A stretch of 64,000 nucleotides of DNA, from the NCBI GenBank assembly GCA_003586115.2, contig QVOM02000049.1, positions 16,435,470-16,499,469 of the forward strand, written 5' to 3'. Position numbers and translations under genes: made by a program. Source of the DNA: Salvator merianae. Taxonomy: Eukaryota > Chordata > Lepidosauria > Squamata > Teiidae. Numbering within the stretch: the stretch's first letter is position 1; each line of letters begins with the position of its first letter. The notes beneath the pieces were generated by a model. It was not told the origin of the DNA and searched no databases. It saw nothing but the letters and a program-made list of their open reading frames with translations. Positions 23,509-36,039 of this stretch are shown here, piece by piece.

Positions 23509-23873
23509 CGGCCTGTGCACACTTTAGTGCTAGTGAGTGTCCAGATGCTCACTAGCACAGTGCACCTACATTCTGTGGGGGGCCTAGCATTCAAGAGTGT
23601 CTGCAGACACTCTCAAATGCTGCTAGCTGCAGACAACTAAATCACTGGCCACAGCTGTACCGGGAGCAGCTAGACTGCAGCAGGACATTTCCATGGACAC
23701 TGTCATGGCAGGCAGGCCAGCATTCTCACTGCAAATGCTGGAAGCCCGGTTCCAACCCCCGAAGCGTGGCTGTTCCAACCCTCGAAGTGTGGACAGCATC
23801 TGCACCGCAGGATCTGTTCCAGCTTAGAACGGTAGAAGTCTGCTATTCTAATCTTGAAAGTGCAAACAGGCCT
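23509..23873. mobile_element. family B hairpin-chain element
   Basis: The left end GGCCTGTGCACACTTTAG mirrors the right end AAAGTGCAAACAGGCC. A hairpin GTGCTAGTGAGTG...GATGCTCACTAGCAC sits next to the left end. The flanks (CAT and TAG) do not match. It is close kin of 24927-25370 and 59626-60079. No coding capacity. Confidence 0.75.
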
Positions 23874-23920
23874 TAGTACTGGGAATCATTTAAGTTTCTT
23901 ACCATGTATACACTTACAAT

Positions 23921-24425
23921 GGGCCTGTTCACACTTAGTGAGTGGTGCATTTCAGGACTCACGCTAGAACGCAGGATCCAGCCCCAGCTGACCCGAAATC
24001 TGCCAAAGCCTACCTGATGCTTACCTGAATCCAGCCAGCTGTGGTCAACTAATTTGTAGTCTCCAACCCGACCTGCATGATCAGATGAGGATCACGGAAG
24101 GTGCGTTCGCACCATTTTTTGGTTCAAAATGGTGGTGGGACGGAGCCAGCGGGGGCACGTAGGCGCAGTCTGATGGTTTGCACCCTGGTTTGTACCTTGG
24201 GGTCCAGATTCTGGTGGCTTTTCAGACACAGGTTCAAACACAGACCCTCTGGGTTCGAACACAGCTACCAAACTAGTGCGCTCCCATTTGCACTGCGTCC
24301 AGCACTGGTCGGCTTGAGGAATGTTCCAGCGCTGACAGGTGCGAAGACCCCTCTCTGTACCCGAACCCTACCGGCCCAAACCGTGCTAGTTATACTGTTA
24401 TACCATTGTATGTGCAAACAGGCCC
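23921..24425. mobile_element. family B element, 505 bp
   Basis: Ends GGGCCTGTTCACACTTAG and GTGCAAACAGGCCC are inverted repeats. Flanking triplets AAT (23918-23920) and AAC (24426-24428) differ by one base. The body matches 40005-40527 in the same orientation, including CAGCTGTGGTCAACTAA. The 111-codon frame 24101-24436 lies inside and is not a gene. Confidence 0.8.
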
Positions 24426-24926
24426 AACGTCTGTGAAATGCATGTAGCCTAGGAACAATGTGCATGTTGGCCAAAGAAAGCAAATGAGCCCATGAATCCA
24501 AATCTTTCTAGTCAGTTGATAAATAATATTGCTCATTTACATAGGTCCTTAAAGTTACCTCTGCATAACTTTCAGATGGGGAACTCCCATTCCTCTTCTG
24601 AAGCTTTCTCACCTCAAAGGAGTAGAATTTGAGTGCCTCCTGGCTGAGGCATGTACTTGAAGGTGCTCAAAATTTGGAGGGGAGACTGTCTGTCATCCTT
24701 TGGTAAGGTGGAGTTGCCGTTCAGTTAGGCCTCTCCATGCAGTTTTCTTGCCAATGATTTGAAAGAAGTTTGCTGTTGTCTTCTTTCAGGGAGATGCCAG
24801 GAATTAAATGTGGCCTCTCTACTTGCAAAGCAGATATTCTTCCACTGGCATATCCCAACTCTTAATTTTACACAAATGAGTTCACATTAAGTGGTTCTAT
24901 TGGCCAGTGCTGCTTGCTGAATCTGT

Positions 24927-25370
24927 GGGGCTGTTTGCACTACCATTCTAAGCTGGAACAGACCCAGCGATGTGGCAGCCATCTGCACTGCGAGGGCTAG
25001 AACAGCCCTGTACTGGGCTTCCAGCACTCGCAGTGCAGATGCTGGCCCCACCACCATGACAACAGCTGTGGAAATGTCTAGCTGCTGCCATGGTGACCAG
25101 GGACATGGCATGCAGCTGTGCAGCTGCAGTTGCAGTTGTGCCACGCCACGGCCTCACAGGATTCACATCCAGAAGCATGCGCAAAAGCTGCTAACCAAGA
25201 GCAGTCCAGCTGCTGCAGGTCAAGCTGAGGACAGTGATTTGACTGTCCACAGCTAATAGTGTTTGAGAGTGTCTGCAGGCACTCCCAGGCTCTCGGGCCA
25301 CCACAGAGTGTGGATGTACTGTACTAGTGAGCATGCAGATGCTCACTAGCATATCAGTGCAAACAGGCCC
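24927..25370. mobile_element. family B hairpin-chain element, 444 bp
   Basis: Ends GGGGCTGTTTGCACTACC and CAGTGCAAACAGGCCC. Flanking triplets are TGT and TGA. The right end has the hairpin CTAGTGAGCAT...ATGCTCACTAG. Overlapping frames here are shadows. Confidence 0.8.
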
Positions 25371-25442
25371 TGAGTTTTCTAACTGTTCTTTAGGGGTGAT
25401 TCTGCCCTGGCTGGTATGCTGGGTCAGCAAATGTACTAGCAG

Positions 25443-25678
25443 CACTGGCGTAGCCAGCACTTTTGCCGCCCAGGGCGAAGCGGCGGTGGGCGGGGTGACG
25501 CCAGCACGCCGGCGGGTGGGGCAATGCCAGCGTGCCGGCATGCGGGGCGACCAGCGCGCGGGCGGGCGGGGTGACGAGCGAGGGCACCGGTGGGTGGGGC
25601 CCTGGCTCCGTGGGCCGCCCGCGACAACGCGCCGCCCAGGGCAGACCACGCCCCCTGCCCCCCCTTGCTACGCCTCTG
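25443..25678. mobile_element. hAT-type MITE, very GC-rich, 236 bp
   Basis: The element is bounded by CACTGGCGTAGCCAG and CTTGCTACGCCTCTG, an imperfect inverted repeat of the hAT form CAGNGGCGTAGC. A perfect 8-bp target duplication, ACTAGCAG, lies at 25435-25442 and 25679-25686. Eight-bp duplications with these ends are diagnostic of hAT elements. The interior is about 80% GC and rich in CpG. It has no transposase, so it moved with another element's enzyme. The 118-152-codon frames across it are GC shadows. Confidence 0.92.
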
Positions 25679-26531
25679 ACTAGCAGCCTCCCTTCTGTGT
25701 GCTGATTTGGTCTAAAGGAGGTTCCAGGCAGGGCTGGTCCAGTACACTAGCCAGTGCAGATTAGCCCTATATCTTCCACATATTCATTAGCACTATAGTA
25801 ATAGATTCCAGTACCCCTGTTCCAATAAGCAGTTCATCTCCTTTCAATAATGACTGAAAGTTAACTCAAAACTTTTCCTATTCAAAAACACTGCTTTTGG
25901 ATTTTCCCCACGTTGCTTACATTTGTACACAATCACTTAGAGCACAGTTTATTATTATTATTCTTTCACTGTTTCAGGGTAGGAAAAAAAATTGAAATGA
26001 CTCTGCTTTGCTTTGGTTGCTGGAAGGACATGCCATTAATACTAATTAATTTATTGTGAGTTGGTAAAAGAATTTGCTTCTAGGCTGAGAAGAGCCAGAT
26101 TTCTTGCCTGCAATTTGTTACAGCTCAGTAGCAAATCTCTGAAAATAGGGATTTCATATGAAAATACTGGCAGGCTTCTCAATTATGCTATAATAAGAAG
26201 AGTATTTTCTTTTGCATACTATATTTTGTAACACAACAGCAGTAGCACACCAGAATGTGCACAGAAACAAAACACTCAATCCTTTGTAAAACTGGACAGT
26301 CAGAAGATGGAACACAAAGTAGAAAATATGACAGCCCAATAGCAACATTACAAATTAGGATGGGTGTGTTAAATGTTGGCTCAGAGACACAGAAGGCTTT
26401 AAAAAGAAAGCAAATGGACCTGGATTTTAATTATGATAAATGGAAGAAGTTGCTCATGCCCAGGAACCCTGCCAAAGAAAAGATGTTAGAGACTGATAAG
26501 AAATTATCCAACCAAGTGAGATACAGAGTTA

Positions 26532-26904
26532 GGATCTGTTCACACTTTGCACTAGTGAGCGGGGAGATGCTCACGAGTGACCTGCATCTGCACTTTGCGG
26601 AGGCCCTCGTGATTGGGAGTGGGCTACAGCCGCTTCTGATCGCTACTATCTATGGAGCACAAAATTGTGCTTCATAGCTATACCAGGAGCAGCTGGCCTG
26701 TTCCTGGTACACAGCGTTCACACCTTCTTCCAGGTGTGAACGTGGCACAGCTGCAGTTGCGCCATGTCCCCAGTTGCCATGGCAGCACCCTGTTGCCAGG
26801 ATGTTCCAGCCCTCTCAGTGCGAATGGCTGTCACAAGGCGAGGTCTGTTCCATCTTGGAATGTTCACTTGCAAACATTCCAAGATGGAAAGTACAGAAAG
26901 GCCC
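26532..26904. mobile_element. family B element, 373 bp
   Basis: Left end GGATCTGTTCACACTTTG, right end GTACAGAAAGGCCC. A 17-bp perfect subterminal hairpin, TTCCATCTTGGAATGTT and its complement, lies next to the right end (about 26849-26890). The flanks do not match. Confidence 0.7.
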
Positions 26905-28190
26905 ACAGTTTAATTTTGTAAAGGGCTTTCTACTTTCATCACTTCATGGGCTTGGTCTGTTCTTCACATATTTGGAAGCCATGATATGTTTAGCTGAATT
27001 ATGGCTTGTTTGAACTTGCAAACCCAGACCAGCAGATTAACCATGGTGCATTTTCTGTCAACACAGCATAAGACAAAGTCATAGCATAGTGTTGACTATC
27101 AAATATTTTAAATATGGTTTTACATTACAATAGTCCCTCAGTCTGAGGAAGAATTGGTTAAACCAATATGGCACAAAATCACAAAACTTGCAATATTGAG
27201 GGAATCGGAAAATTCTGAACTGTTCTTGGAGCCACATGCAAGTTTGGCCAATATTTTGTTCCACAAATAAGGACAGAGGGTTATAAACTCTGGCTCATGA
27301 ATACATAAACTCAGTGTTTAAAACTATGGACAACAAAGGACTACTGTATGTCCCAACTCAACAGCCTTGATTAACTTTGGCCTAGCTCCAGCTACTTCTC
27401 AAGGTAAGACAACATGAGGTAAAAGTGTTAAAGCGCAAACAATTTTTTAGCAAGCATAAAATATTTGCTCACTGATGAAGCAAATAATGGTTTGTTGACC
27501 CAACCATGGTTAGAGCAAACCATGGCTTGGCCCTACATGTGAAATAAACTTACTGGGGTGGTACTATAGAAACCTTAAAACAGAAGAAGACTCCCTCTTT
27601 CTCTGTGGCGAGTCTAACCATAATGTGCGATTCTGACAAGCCTTCTTTGGCTAAGTTAATATAACATGACAGTTAAGGGTAAAACAGTCATGTGGCCATT
27701 TCATACATGCAGTGACTTTGTGCAGCTAACGGATGTAGACAAAGTGAAAGATAGTCATAACAGTAAGATTATAATCTTCACTCAGGTCCAAATATAATGA
27801 AAATAATCACAGATTATTAACAATGGACTTTCCCCCATTTACTGGCAGGTAAAGCTCCCATACGTGGCTTGCTATAATAAATCAGATAAGGATGGTCTCT
27901 TGGAAAACAAACATGCTTACTGGGTTTTTTTTTAAATTAATTTTCTTATTTTTATACAATACATAAAATCTCTTGTGGTTACAGTCCCTTACCACTTGAG
28001 ATACTTTTATATACACATCCTGCCTCCCTTCCTCTCTCCGCCAGGATGCCAGATCTTATATTCCATTAATTTCCATACAGTTCCTTGAACTACTGAGTTG
28101 CCCACTTTTCTCCTCAGATACATGCTTAACATTCTGTGCACACTGGATTCATATTCCACATGCAGCAATAGAGATGCTACCACGGAATAG
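26905..28190. other. mostly unique DNA with one possible MITE
   Basis: 27480-27545 repeats ACCATGG/CCATGGT inverted motifs that may be part of an unresolved MITE. No gene seen. Confidence 0.3.
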
Positions 28191-28217
28191 TTATTTATTT
28201 ATTTATTTATTTATTTG
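28191..28217. repeat. (TTTA)n microsatellite
   Basis: About six TTTA units that form the tail of the minus-strand LINE to the right. Confidence 0.9.
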
Positions 28218-28470
28218 CATTTTTATCCCGCCCTATACCCGAAAGTCTCAGGGCAGGTTAAAACAATAAAAAACAGACTGTAAAATACACATACTGGAAC
28301 AGTCACAGTGCCTGAGAGTGGGGAGTGAAGTTGTTTTCTTAGCCAGAGGCCAGGGTGAGTAGGTGTGTCTCCACTACTCTCCTAAAGATGTGAAGATGCC
28401 TGACGCACCTCAGGCAGGAGACTGTTGTTCCATAGTTCAGGGGCTATGGCATTGAAATCTGCATTTCAGC
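28191..28470 (-). mobile_element. L2/CR1-group LINE 3' end, minus strand
   Basis: The (TTTA)n tail, then GCATTTTTATCCCGCCCTAT and CTCAGGGCAGGTTAAAACAA, is the reverse complement of a LINE 3' end. The same text is at 52335-52600. It is truncated at its 5' side. Confidence 0.75.
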
Positions 28471-29140
28471 AGTACATACACAGGCCATGCTTGAATTACA
28501 AATTATCACAGGGCTTTACCTGTTCTCCAGATTATCACAGATCATACTCACACATTGATTATATATTAGCCTCTCCTAAAATTGCCTCCAAATGTTCTAA
28601 TTTCCTAACATTTCTTGCTGTTTATCAGACCAAAGTGCACAAACAGACCTTGGAGGTTTGGGACTTTCTTGCACTTAACAAGTATCCCGGTCTAGTATGA
28701 GGCTTAGCTCTCTTCTGGGCCTCCCTCTTCTGCACTCTGGTATGGACTAGAGGCCTCACCCCCTGCTATTTCATTGCATCTGCATTGGAAGACAGCTGAC
28801 TAGTAAAGGCGGATTCCACCTTGCAGCCTCTTAGTGCAAAAGACTTGCACATGCAGCATTATGAATTCACGGACAGACGGTCACTGCTTATGATAGTTGC
28901 TCAAAGGGACATGACTTTTCAGCTGAACACTTCTTACCCCTCATCTTTTCTGAACTGTCAGTTAACAAAATGGTATTGTTGCTCATCTTCCACTGGGTCT
29001 CATCCTTAAACTTTTGGATGTTTTTTCCGAACTATTGGATATATCCCTGTGGGTTTACTTTTATTGGCAGCAATCACACTGTTTGGAGCCAATGGAAGCT
29101 TTAATCCAAAACATCTGAAGAGCAACTAACGGAGGAAGTC

Positions 29141-29365
29141 AGGGGACCTGTCTATACCTAGGTTTTAATCCAGCTTCAGACCGCTTTCAGAATGAGAAAA
29201 CCCATCAGCAAAGTGGCAAGCTGTTTTCCGTCTGCATTATCTAAATCACAAGATCCGCCTTTGGGTTAGATAATGCAGAAAGAAAATTACTAGTTACTTT
29301 GCTGATGTGTCCCTTCCACTCTGGGGGACTGAAGCTGGATTGAAACAGGTGTAGATGGGGTCTTC
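29141..29365. mobile_element. family E palindromic MITE
   Basis: The left half, with GGTTTTAATCCAGCTTCAGA, mirrors the right half, with CTGAAGCTGGATTGAAACAG. Copies at 19126 and 43742. Confidence 0.65.
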
Positions 29366-30075
29366 GTTACTGAGAAAATAGTCCCAAAACACAGTTTGTA
29401 GCACTTTGTAACATATTTAATCCATTGGTAGCTAACTATCTAGTATACTTCCCTTCATTCCTCCCATGCTGCAAATGAACTACATCTTCCTTCAACAGAG
29501 CAGCATGTGTAGATTTTAGGCCATTTTTCTGCTTGTTCTTTCCACAACTACACAGCACCAGAAATGTGCCTAATGAAAAGCAGGCGTGATCAAAATGTGA
29601 TGCATAATTCTCATGAGAAATTTAAGAGTAAACCATGACATGATCTAGAAGGATTGCAGACACCAAACAACACCCACACATACGGGCATTTTCACACGTG
29701 ACTCCCTCAATGTCTGTTCAGTCTGCAAAGCATTACTTGTGAACATTAGCATGGGGCAAAAAGATAAGGGAGCTATTTTAAAACAGAACACAAGACCTGG
29801 TAAGTTAGGTTTTAAAAATCAAAATAAAAGATCCAACTTGCAGAGGGAGGAACCTAACACAAATATTAATTTAAGTGGGACTGGGAGGGAGATTCAGAGT
29901 AACCAGTGTATTTATGATCAGTGTGTAGTAAAATATGGACTACAGTTTAACTGCTTGGCTAAAGATCATTAGAAGCAACAAAAGGACAAAGAAAAATGCT
30001 CTAAAATATGAACCAACGTAATGAAAGAACCTTTGCTTGTTTTAAATTTGAACCAGTCAATAAAGCTTAGGCTGT

Positions 30076-30255
30076 GGCCCTTTCTGCACTGGGCCTTATT
30101 CAGAATTATATCTCAGAATAGGGACCTGCCATCTGCATGCTAGTGCAGACTAAGGTAGGCCCTGGGCAAGACCTTTTATAGTTTGCACTAGCATGTGGAT
30201 GGCAGGTCCCTATTCCAGAATAAAATCTGCAAAAATGCCAAGTGCAGAAAGGGCC
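30076..30255. mobile_element. family A palindromic element, 180 bp
   Basis: It starts GGCCCTTTCTGCACTGGG and ends AAGTGCAGAAAGGGCC. The two halves are near-mirror images, including GGGACCTGCCATCTGCATG and its partner. Flanking triplets TGT and GTT do not match. Confidence 0.8.
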
Positions 30256-30524
30256 GTTATCTAATGTTTTACATTGATATGAAAATGGCTCTATTTTACA
30301 TTGATATGAAAATTGTGGAGTCCAAATTATTCCCAGATGCACCATACAAACCAGAGAGACTGACTGACTCACTCTGGGTACATAGGACACCTTTTGCTCG
30401 CCCTCCTTTATCACTTGGAGTTCCTGCTAATGAGGAAAAGCCATTAACAGAAAGACCCACTCTGGGTAAAGATACAGGTGCAGGGAGAGAATCCACGATA
30501 ATACATTAACACTGTGGCTATGTC

Positions 30525-30905
30525 CAGATAGGTGTTAAAACATGCAATTATGTCTTGGCTATGGTGGGATTGCCACATGTATCTGTTGCAACCCCAACAT
30601 AGCCCTGCTAGAAAGCGGTGAAATCCTGCTTTATCCCCAACTCTCAACATGGGTTTTCCTGAAATAGCGTGAAAATCTTCCTGTCTGGAAGCTTGGCAGA
30701 GTGATCCTTACTGAATAAAATGCCTCCCTGCACATGCACACAGCCACTGCACATGTGTGTGGGCTGCCATGCTTGCACATCTGGGTATTTCGTGCCATCA
30801 AAATATCCGGATATATGTGTCACGGCAGCATGGCAGCAGGCACCTACCCTGTGCTGTTGTCCAGCTATCTGGGCAACGTGTGAATATTATGGAGGAGGTT
30901 TCTGG
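30525..30905. mobile_element. interspersed repeat, family D
   Basis: The text GTGTGGGCTGCCATGC...GCACATCTGGGTATTTCGTG, with AACATGGGTTTTCCTGAAAT, matches the reverse complement of 49246-49556 in several blocks. Exact ends were not found. Confidence 0.45.
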
Positions 30906-30949
30906 CAATCTCTGGAGGCGGTCTAAATATTAAAAATATGTGAAATAAA

Positions 30950-31380
30950 CACACACTGAACATTGTACAGCATTGCCTTGCACAGGATTTTTATAGTTAC
31001 AGGCTTGGACACAGTGTCAGATAATCAAGATAAATGCATTATGGCTACCGAGTTAAACTGTTGGAGCAGCTTGCAGCGTTGATACACACAGTCCTAGAAA
31101 GTTGCATAGATTGGTAGGCCATTCTCCCAAAGCTTCTTAAATTAACTTTTTAAGTAGTTGTTGGTGCTGATAACATTGGCTGCAAACGTTATTGGTTTGG
31201 TTTATTTTAAGTCTGTTCATGCAAAGAGGCAGTGATTGCAACAGATGATTTTTGACAGCACACCATAACGGCATGCCAACTTAAAACTGTAAGCATAAAA
31301 CAAGTGCAGAGAATGGGGATTCTCACCATTCAGGAATGTTTATAAATCAAATAATGGAAAATAAATGATTGCCTAAGCAG
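30950..31380. other. unique AT-rich DNA, possible conserved element
   Basis: Balanced composition with short motif-rich stretches (for example GATAATCAAGATAAATGCAT at 31020) and no repeat match. Conservation cannot be tested here. Confidence 0.2.
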
Positions 31381-32172
31381 AATAATAGGTGGTGATTGCA
31401 GCATCAGGGCTGGTGGAACAGAGGGGGGCTGGCACTGTCTATGGTCATCAGACACAAGGCACAAGCCAAGACCAGAAAAACATTCTCTCTGGGCCAGAGA
31501 ACACAAATGCATGAGACCAAGTGGCAATCAAGTACAATGCTGGAGAGACAGAACAGTAGACGGTGCTACTTTAGGTTGAAGGAAGCATCAGGGAGGCGGG
31601 CTAAAGAGTTCAAGGAGAGTTTTCCACTTCCAAAGTTAACTGCACCAAAGGTGGGGTGGGCATTAGCCAGATCACAGCTTATAAAGGAACACTTAAACCT
31701 CTCATCCTCATATGCTGCAGTACCAACCACAGGCCAAGTGATTCGGGGGCTTTGGGCATTGTGTCTCCATTTGTGGTGGCACAGTCCAAGATGCCTGCCC
31801 AAGGTGGCCCCCACGGTGCCCAGAGCAAGAGCAAGAGCATGTTGCCTGCCACTTCACCAGGCACTTGCATGGCTGGATATGGATAAGATAAAGTAGCCAG
31901 TGTTGCAGCGGGGAGGGCACTCCTGCAGAGGCACTGCCCCCCACAGAAAGGAACAATGGCCAGTATCTCCTCCCAATACATATTGCACTCCGTTATACTG
32001 CTCCAGGTTTCTACAGCCTTTGTGCAAACTGGTCCCAACATCTCTATTATGTAAGCAGCATTTGTCAGTAAGGGTGAACAGAATTTAAGAATAGTTGGAG
32101 GGTCAGAAGGGTGGGGAGAAAGAGATAGCCTTATCCTCCCCTGAAAAGCCAAAATTTGACTGATAGGAATCA

Positions 32173-32387
32173 TCATAAGAACATAAGAGGAGCCCTGCTG
32201 GATCAGGCCACAATCCAATCTAGTCCAGCATCCTGCCTCATGCAGTGGCCCACCAATTGTTTCTGGGATTCTCAAACAGAAGACAAAAGCAAAACCTTCA
32301 CTTACTCTTGACTCCCTGCAAATGGCCTATAGAGGCATCCTGCCTGTCTCTCCAACCTGGAGGAGCTACCTAGGCATCCATTCTAGA
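32173..32387 (-). mobile_element. family G CR1-like LINE 3' UTR, minus strand
   Basis: It begins AAGAACATAAGAGGAGCCCT and runs through the standard 3' UTR in reverse. It is followed at once by a second copy. Confidence 0.8.
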
Positions 32388-32560
32388 TAAGAACATAAGA
32401 GGAGTCCTGCTGAATTAGGGTATAGCCCATCTTGTCTAGCATCCTGTCTCACACAGTGGTCCACCAATGGCTTCTGGAATTCTCAAGCAGAAGACAAAGG
32501 CAAAACCTACACCTGCTCTTGATTCCCTGCAAATGGCGTTTAGAGGCATCCTGCCAATCA
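32388..32560 (-). mobile_element. family G CR1-like LINE 3' UTR, second copy
   Basis: The same start (AAGAACATAAGAGGAGTCCT) and orientation as the copy just before it, 5'-truncated at about 32560. Confidence 0.78.
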
Positions 32561-33600
32561 CAGAGGGCACAGGGAGAAGAAGGATAGGAGGGGTGGAGAG
32601 GGAGAAAATATTCTGTCACCAGACTGAGGCCAGAGAAATGGAAACATATGGACAAAGAAAGATGAACTCTGTGAGCACTACATTAGATGGGTGTAATCAA
32701 GCCAATAGTGGGTTGACACTCCTTGGTGCCTAAGATGGACTAAACTGTAGAGGTGCGACTGGATCCTTGGAGTCACATAATTTTGGTTCATGAAACAAAA
32801 TTTTATTTCCTGTAACTGTTGGTCTCTTTTAATATCGGTATTGCTGGCATGGTCTGGAAAGAAGGCAGGGAAGAAGGATTGAACAAGAATGTGTTAAAAG
32901 CATCTCACAATACAAGGGCCACTAGGACCAGCCAAAAGAGAACAGTGTTGGAGCTGAGCTGGACTGAAGAGGAGGCTAGGAGCAGAGTTACTGGAGGACT
33001 GTGAGCTGAGGAAGTTGGCTCCAGCAGGGAAACAGATAGGAACTAGGCCAAATGTTGATGGATAATGTAGCTCTGGAAAGCAGGGACAATTTGCTACAGC
33101 AGAGAGACATAGGCAGAGCGAGTGTTGGCCACAAGGCCACAATCACAGAGGAGTCTGTGCAAAGGAGCAACACATGGAGCAAGAACAAGGATTGGCAGGA
33201 AGAGGGTGAAGGAGCTTGGGAGTTAGTTAGCAGCAGGGCAGAAGTGTTCTCATGAGTAAGTGGTCTCCTCAAGAGATGATTCAAAATCTTTTTCAGGGTG
33301 GGTCAAAAGCCAGTATCCAAGGAACACCGGCAATCAAGAAGCAGGCAGACAGTCAAAGAAGTGTGAGGGCAGAATGTGGGTGGCATAGAAGGAGCTGGAA
33401 AGAGCCACTATTATCTAAGGAGTAAGCAAGTGTTAGAACTTAGCAAGCTGTGTAGCTAAAAAGAAGTTATTCAGCAGCAGGGGGAACCTACAAATCAGCT
33501 GCACAAGTTGGACTTGCCTGGAGCTAGAGCAGTAAAAGTCTGCTTACCCAGCTTCTCTGGACTAGCCAAATACCACTGCAAATTCTCTGGAAGATGCAGT
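32561..33600. other. no supported gene
   Basis: Purine-rich and possibly an old repeat. Frames such as 32988-33284 minus show no family signature. Confidence 0.3.
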
Positions 33601-33612
33601 CACTACTTCTCT

Positions 33613-33826
33613 GGCTGTGATCAAACACACACACACAAAAATGTCTCTGAGGCATCTTATTGAAGACTTTGAGGTGGGATTGTTCACACACCAGTCTGCC
33701 CCTCCCTTTTCTCCTGAACTTTCTATACTAGAAAAGGTGGATTAGAGAAGACTTGGGAACACAAGGGCCACACACTGTCTCTATGAGGTGCCCCCAAGTC
33801 ACCCTTTTGTTATGTCTGAACACAGC
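33613..33826. mobile_element. family F MITE
   Basis: Ends GGCTGTGATCAAACACA and TATGTCTGAACACAGCC are inverted repeats. It shares CTCTGAGGCA...CACCAGTCTG with 51284-51455. No coding capacity. Confidence 0.55.
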
Positions 33827-33834
33827 CTCAGCAG

Positions 33835-34075
33835 TGCTTGAAAATTCACCTATTCACTTAGGCAGTGGGTTTTCTACTGCTGCTGTAGGATTGAGTTTCC
33901 TTTTTTTTTTCCTCCTTCTTTAAATTTGTGTTTATTTTACTGTAAAACTTTGTTTATTTTTTCCTCTGCTATTAATCACTGTTTTTAGCTTTATGTCAGC
34001 TATACTTTCTGGAAACCACCCTGGAACATCTCCTCTGCATAAGTGAAGGGCGGCCAATAAATAAATAATGTTTTA
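33835..34075 (+). mobile_element. L2/CR1-group LINE 3' tail
   Basis: The tail GGAAACCACCCTGGAACATC then GGGCGGCCAATAAATAAATA matches the 56230-56480 element, including GAAAATTCACCTATTCAC. Confidence 0.7.
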
Positions 34076-36035
34076 ATTTGGTATTTATGCACACATAGTA
34101 GATCAGGAGTCCACTCCACAAATCTCTCCATTACTTTGTCTCCAGGCTGCCCTGAGGAGTGAAAGAAAGGCTTGGTAGAATCAGCTACTTCAGCCAAGCT
34201 GAGCCAGTTTGACTCAGAGTTTGAATACATTCCAGGAAGAAATTTGAAGGATCATGGAGTGCAGTGACTACAGCACAGACTCTCACTAACTGATGAAAAA
34301 AGCATTCTCTCTAGCGCAGAAGGAGAAGATTTAGTATATCTGACGTCCTAATGCTTGAAGTTAAAGACAATTGGCAGCTAAAAAGTGCAGAATTTTTGCA
34401 GTAATTTGGCTGTGTTTCTGTTTTGCTATTCATAGGCATGAATTTACCCAACTGCAGGAACTAAGAACAGTTTAGAGGCAAATATTTGGTTGCATGAAAT
34501 AAAGGCTTGAAACAACCGTGGGCATGGTCACACCTCATCTGTATCAACCATCCTGCTGCACAATGAGGTCTGAGTTCAGTATTGACTTGGTTTGGTCCAT
34601 GTCACACTCAGTTCATTTTCATTTTGTCTACACCTGTCAGTCTCCCCATCCTCAGTCCAGTGAGGTCTCCTTTTCCTCTCCACCCCTCCTGTCATTCTCC
34701 TTGTTCTGCCATCTGTGACTGGATGCACTTCTGTCAATCAATTTTTGGCTTCTCCTCCTCTGGCCTCACCCTCCAAAGATGCTTTCCACAGAGCTAAGAG
34801 CACTGGGGTCCCTCTTTTGTGTGTGTTTGTGTCCCCTTCATGCTCTCTTTCTCAATCTAAGCAGCTGCACACATATTCATGACCCAAATATGATGCATGA
34901 GCATTTCTCCTGTGGGGATGAACATCCTCAGCTGCTCCATCCCAGTGTCATTCCTCCCCCTTCCCAAAGACAATGTCTATGAAGCAAAGTAACTCCTGTG
35001 CACAAATTCATAGCCTCAATTGGAAGGTTGTGCATGTATCCCCCTCAGTACATTTGAAGGTTCAGTACTGCACACTTGTGCAAATCTTTCTCTCTCTCTC
35101 TCTCTTTTTTTTTGGAGGGAAGGTTAAACCTGAGATCTGTGCAAGTGTGCATTTCTGCACTTTCAAATGCATGCAGGTGGGGAGCTACATTTCCAGCCTG
35201 GATACTGAAGGTGGGGTGGGGGGGACAGTAAAGGTTGCATTGGTGTGGGGTTCCCCCACCCTTTACCCTCTTCTGCATTTTGTGGAACGGTGTCATCCTC
35301 CCCTACCTTATTCCTCGACCCACGCCTCCAGTTTCCATCTCTCTTTTTTGTTGGTTGCTGTGCAATCCCGTACCATCAAATGTGCAGGGGAGGGACTACA
35401 TTTCCACCCAGGATATTGCTGCTTTTGTCCTTGCTCCCACCCGCAATATCCTGGCTGGAAATGAAGCCCCACCCTGCACATCTGAAGGTGCAGAGTTGCA
35501 CATCTCCAGAATTCTCAGGTTTAATTAAACAAAAACATGTTAGAGACAAACCTCACTGAATTCATCTCTAGCTTACCATTCAAAACGAATAAAAGCAAGT
35601 AAACAAACAATTGCCTGACAACTATTAACTCTAAGGATAAACAACGAATTAAACTACAAAACAGAAGTGCTGCTTTACAAAAAAGAAAAAGGGCATATTA
35701 ATAACCAAAGGTCTGAGTGAAAGGGTTTGGTTCAGTTAGGCCCTGGAAAGTATGTAATTATAACATCCATCAGACACCCAAGAACACGAGCACCTAATAA
35801 TAGCAGAGTATTAGTGACAGGAAGAATAATTGCTAACCACAAGCTGAATCAGAAAGCATATGCCAATTAAACTGCTGGTCCCTTGGGTGAGAGAAGAAAG
35901 GGTCTTTTGCTTCTTGTCCCAGGGGAAATGGTCTTTTTTCTCTTTTCAGCTTGTACTAGGCCAAGAAGAAGAATAACTTTCTGGTTCAACATTACTGGAC
36001 TGACAGCTACACTCATTGAGTCTCTGTTCCTTCTT
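34076..36035. other. no supported gene; pyrimidine-rich block
   Basis: 34560-35520 is T/C-rich with a (CT)n run near 35089-35105. The overlapping frames there (up to 163 codons) have no domain and no splice context. Confidence 0.35.
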
Positions 36036-36039
36036 GCTT

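Noticed and set aside
25191..25683. 118- and 152-codon frames on opposite strands
   Set aside because: Produced by the GC-rich hAT MITE and adjacent family B element, which have bounded transposon ends.
26255..26677. 140-codon plus-strand frame with a Lys-rich middle
   Set aside because: The second half runs into a family B element that starts at 26532. The first half has no family signature, and a frame of this length in AT-rich DNA is plausible by chance.
31679..32275. 198-codon minus frame, the longest in the window
   Set aside because: It crosses a LINE 3' UTR at 32173-32275. It has no recognisable domain, and the plus strand also has a 166-codon frame in the same place, so it looks like low stop density rather than selection.
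35000..35560. 163- and 104-codon frames on the plus strand
   Set aside because: A pyrimidine-rich region lacks stops in several frames at once. No domain or splice context.
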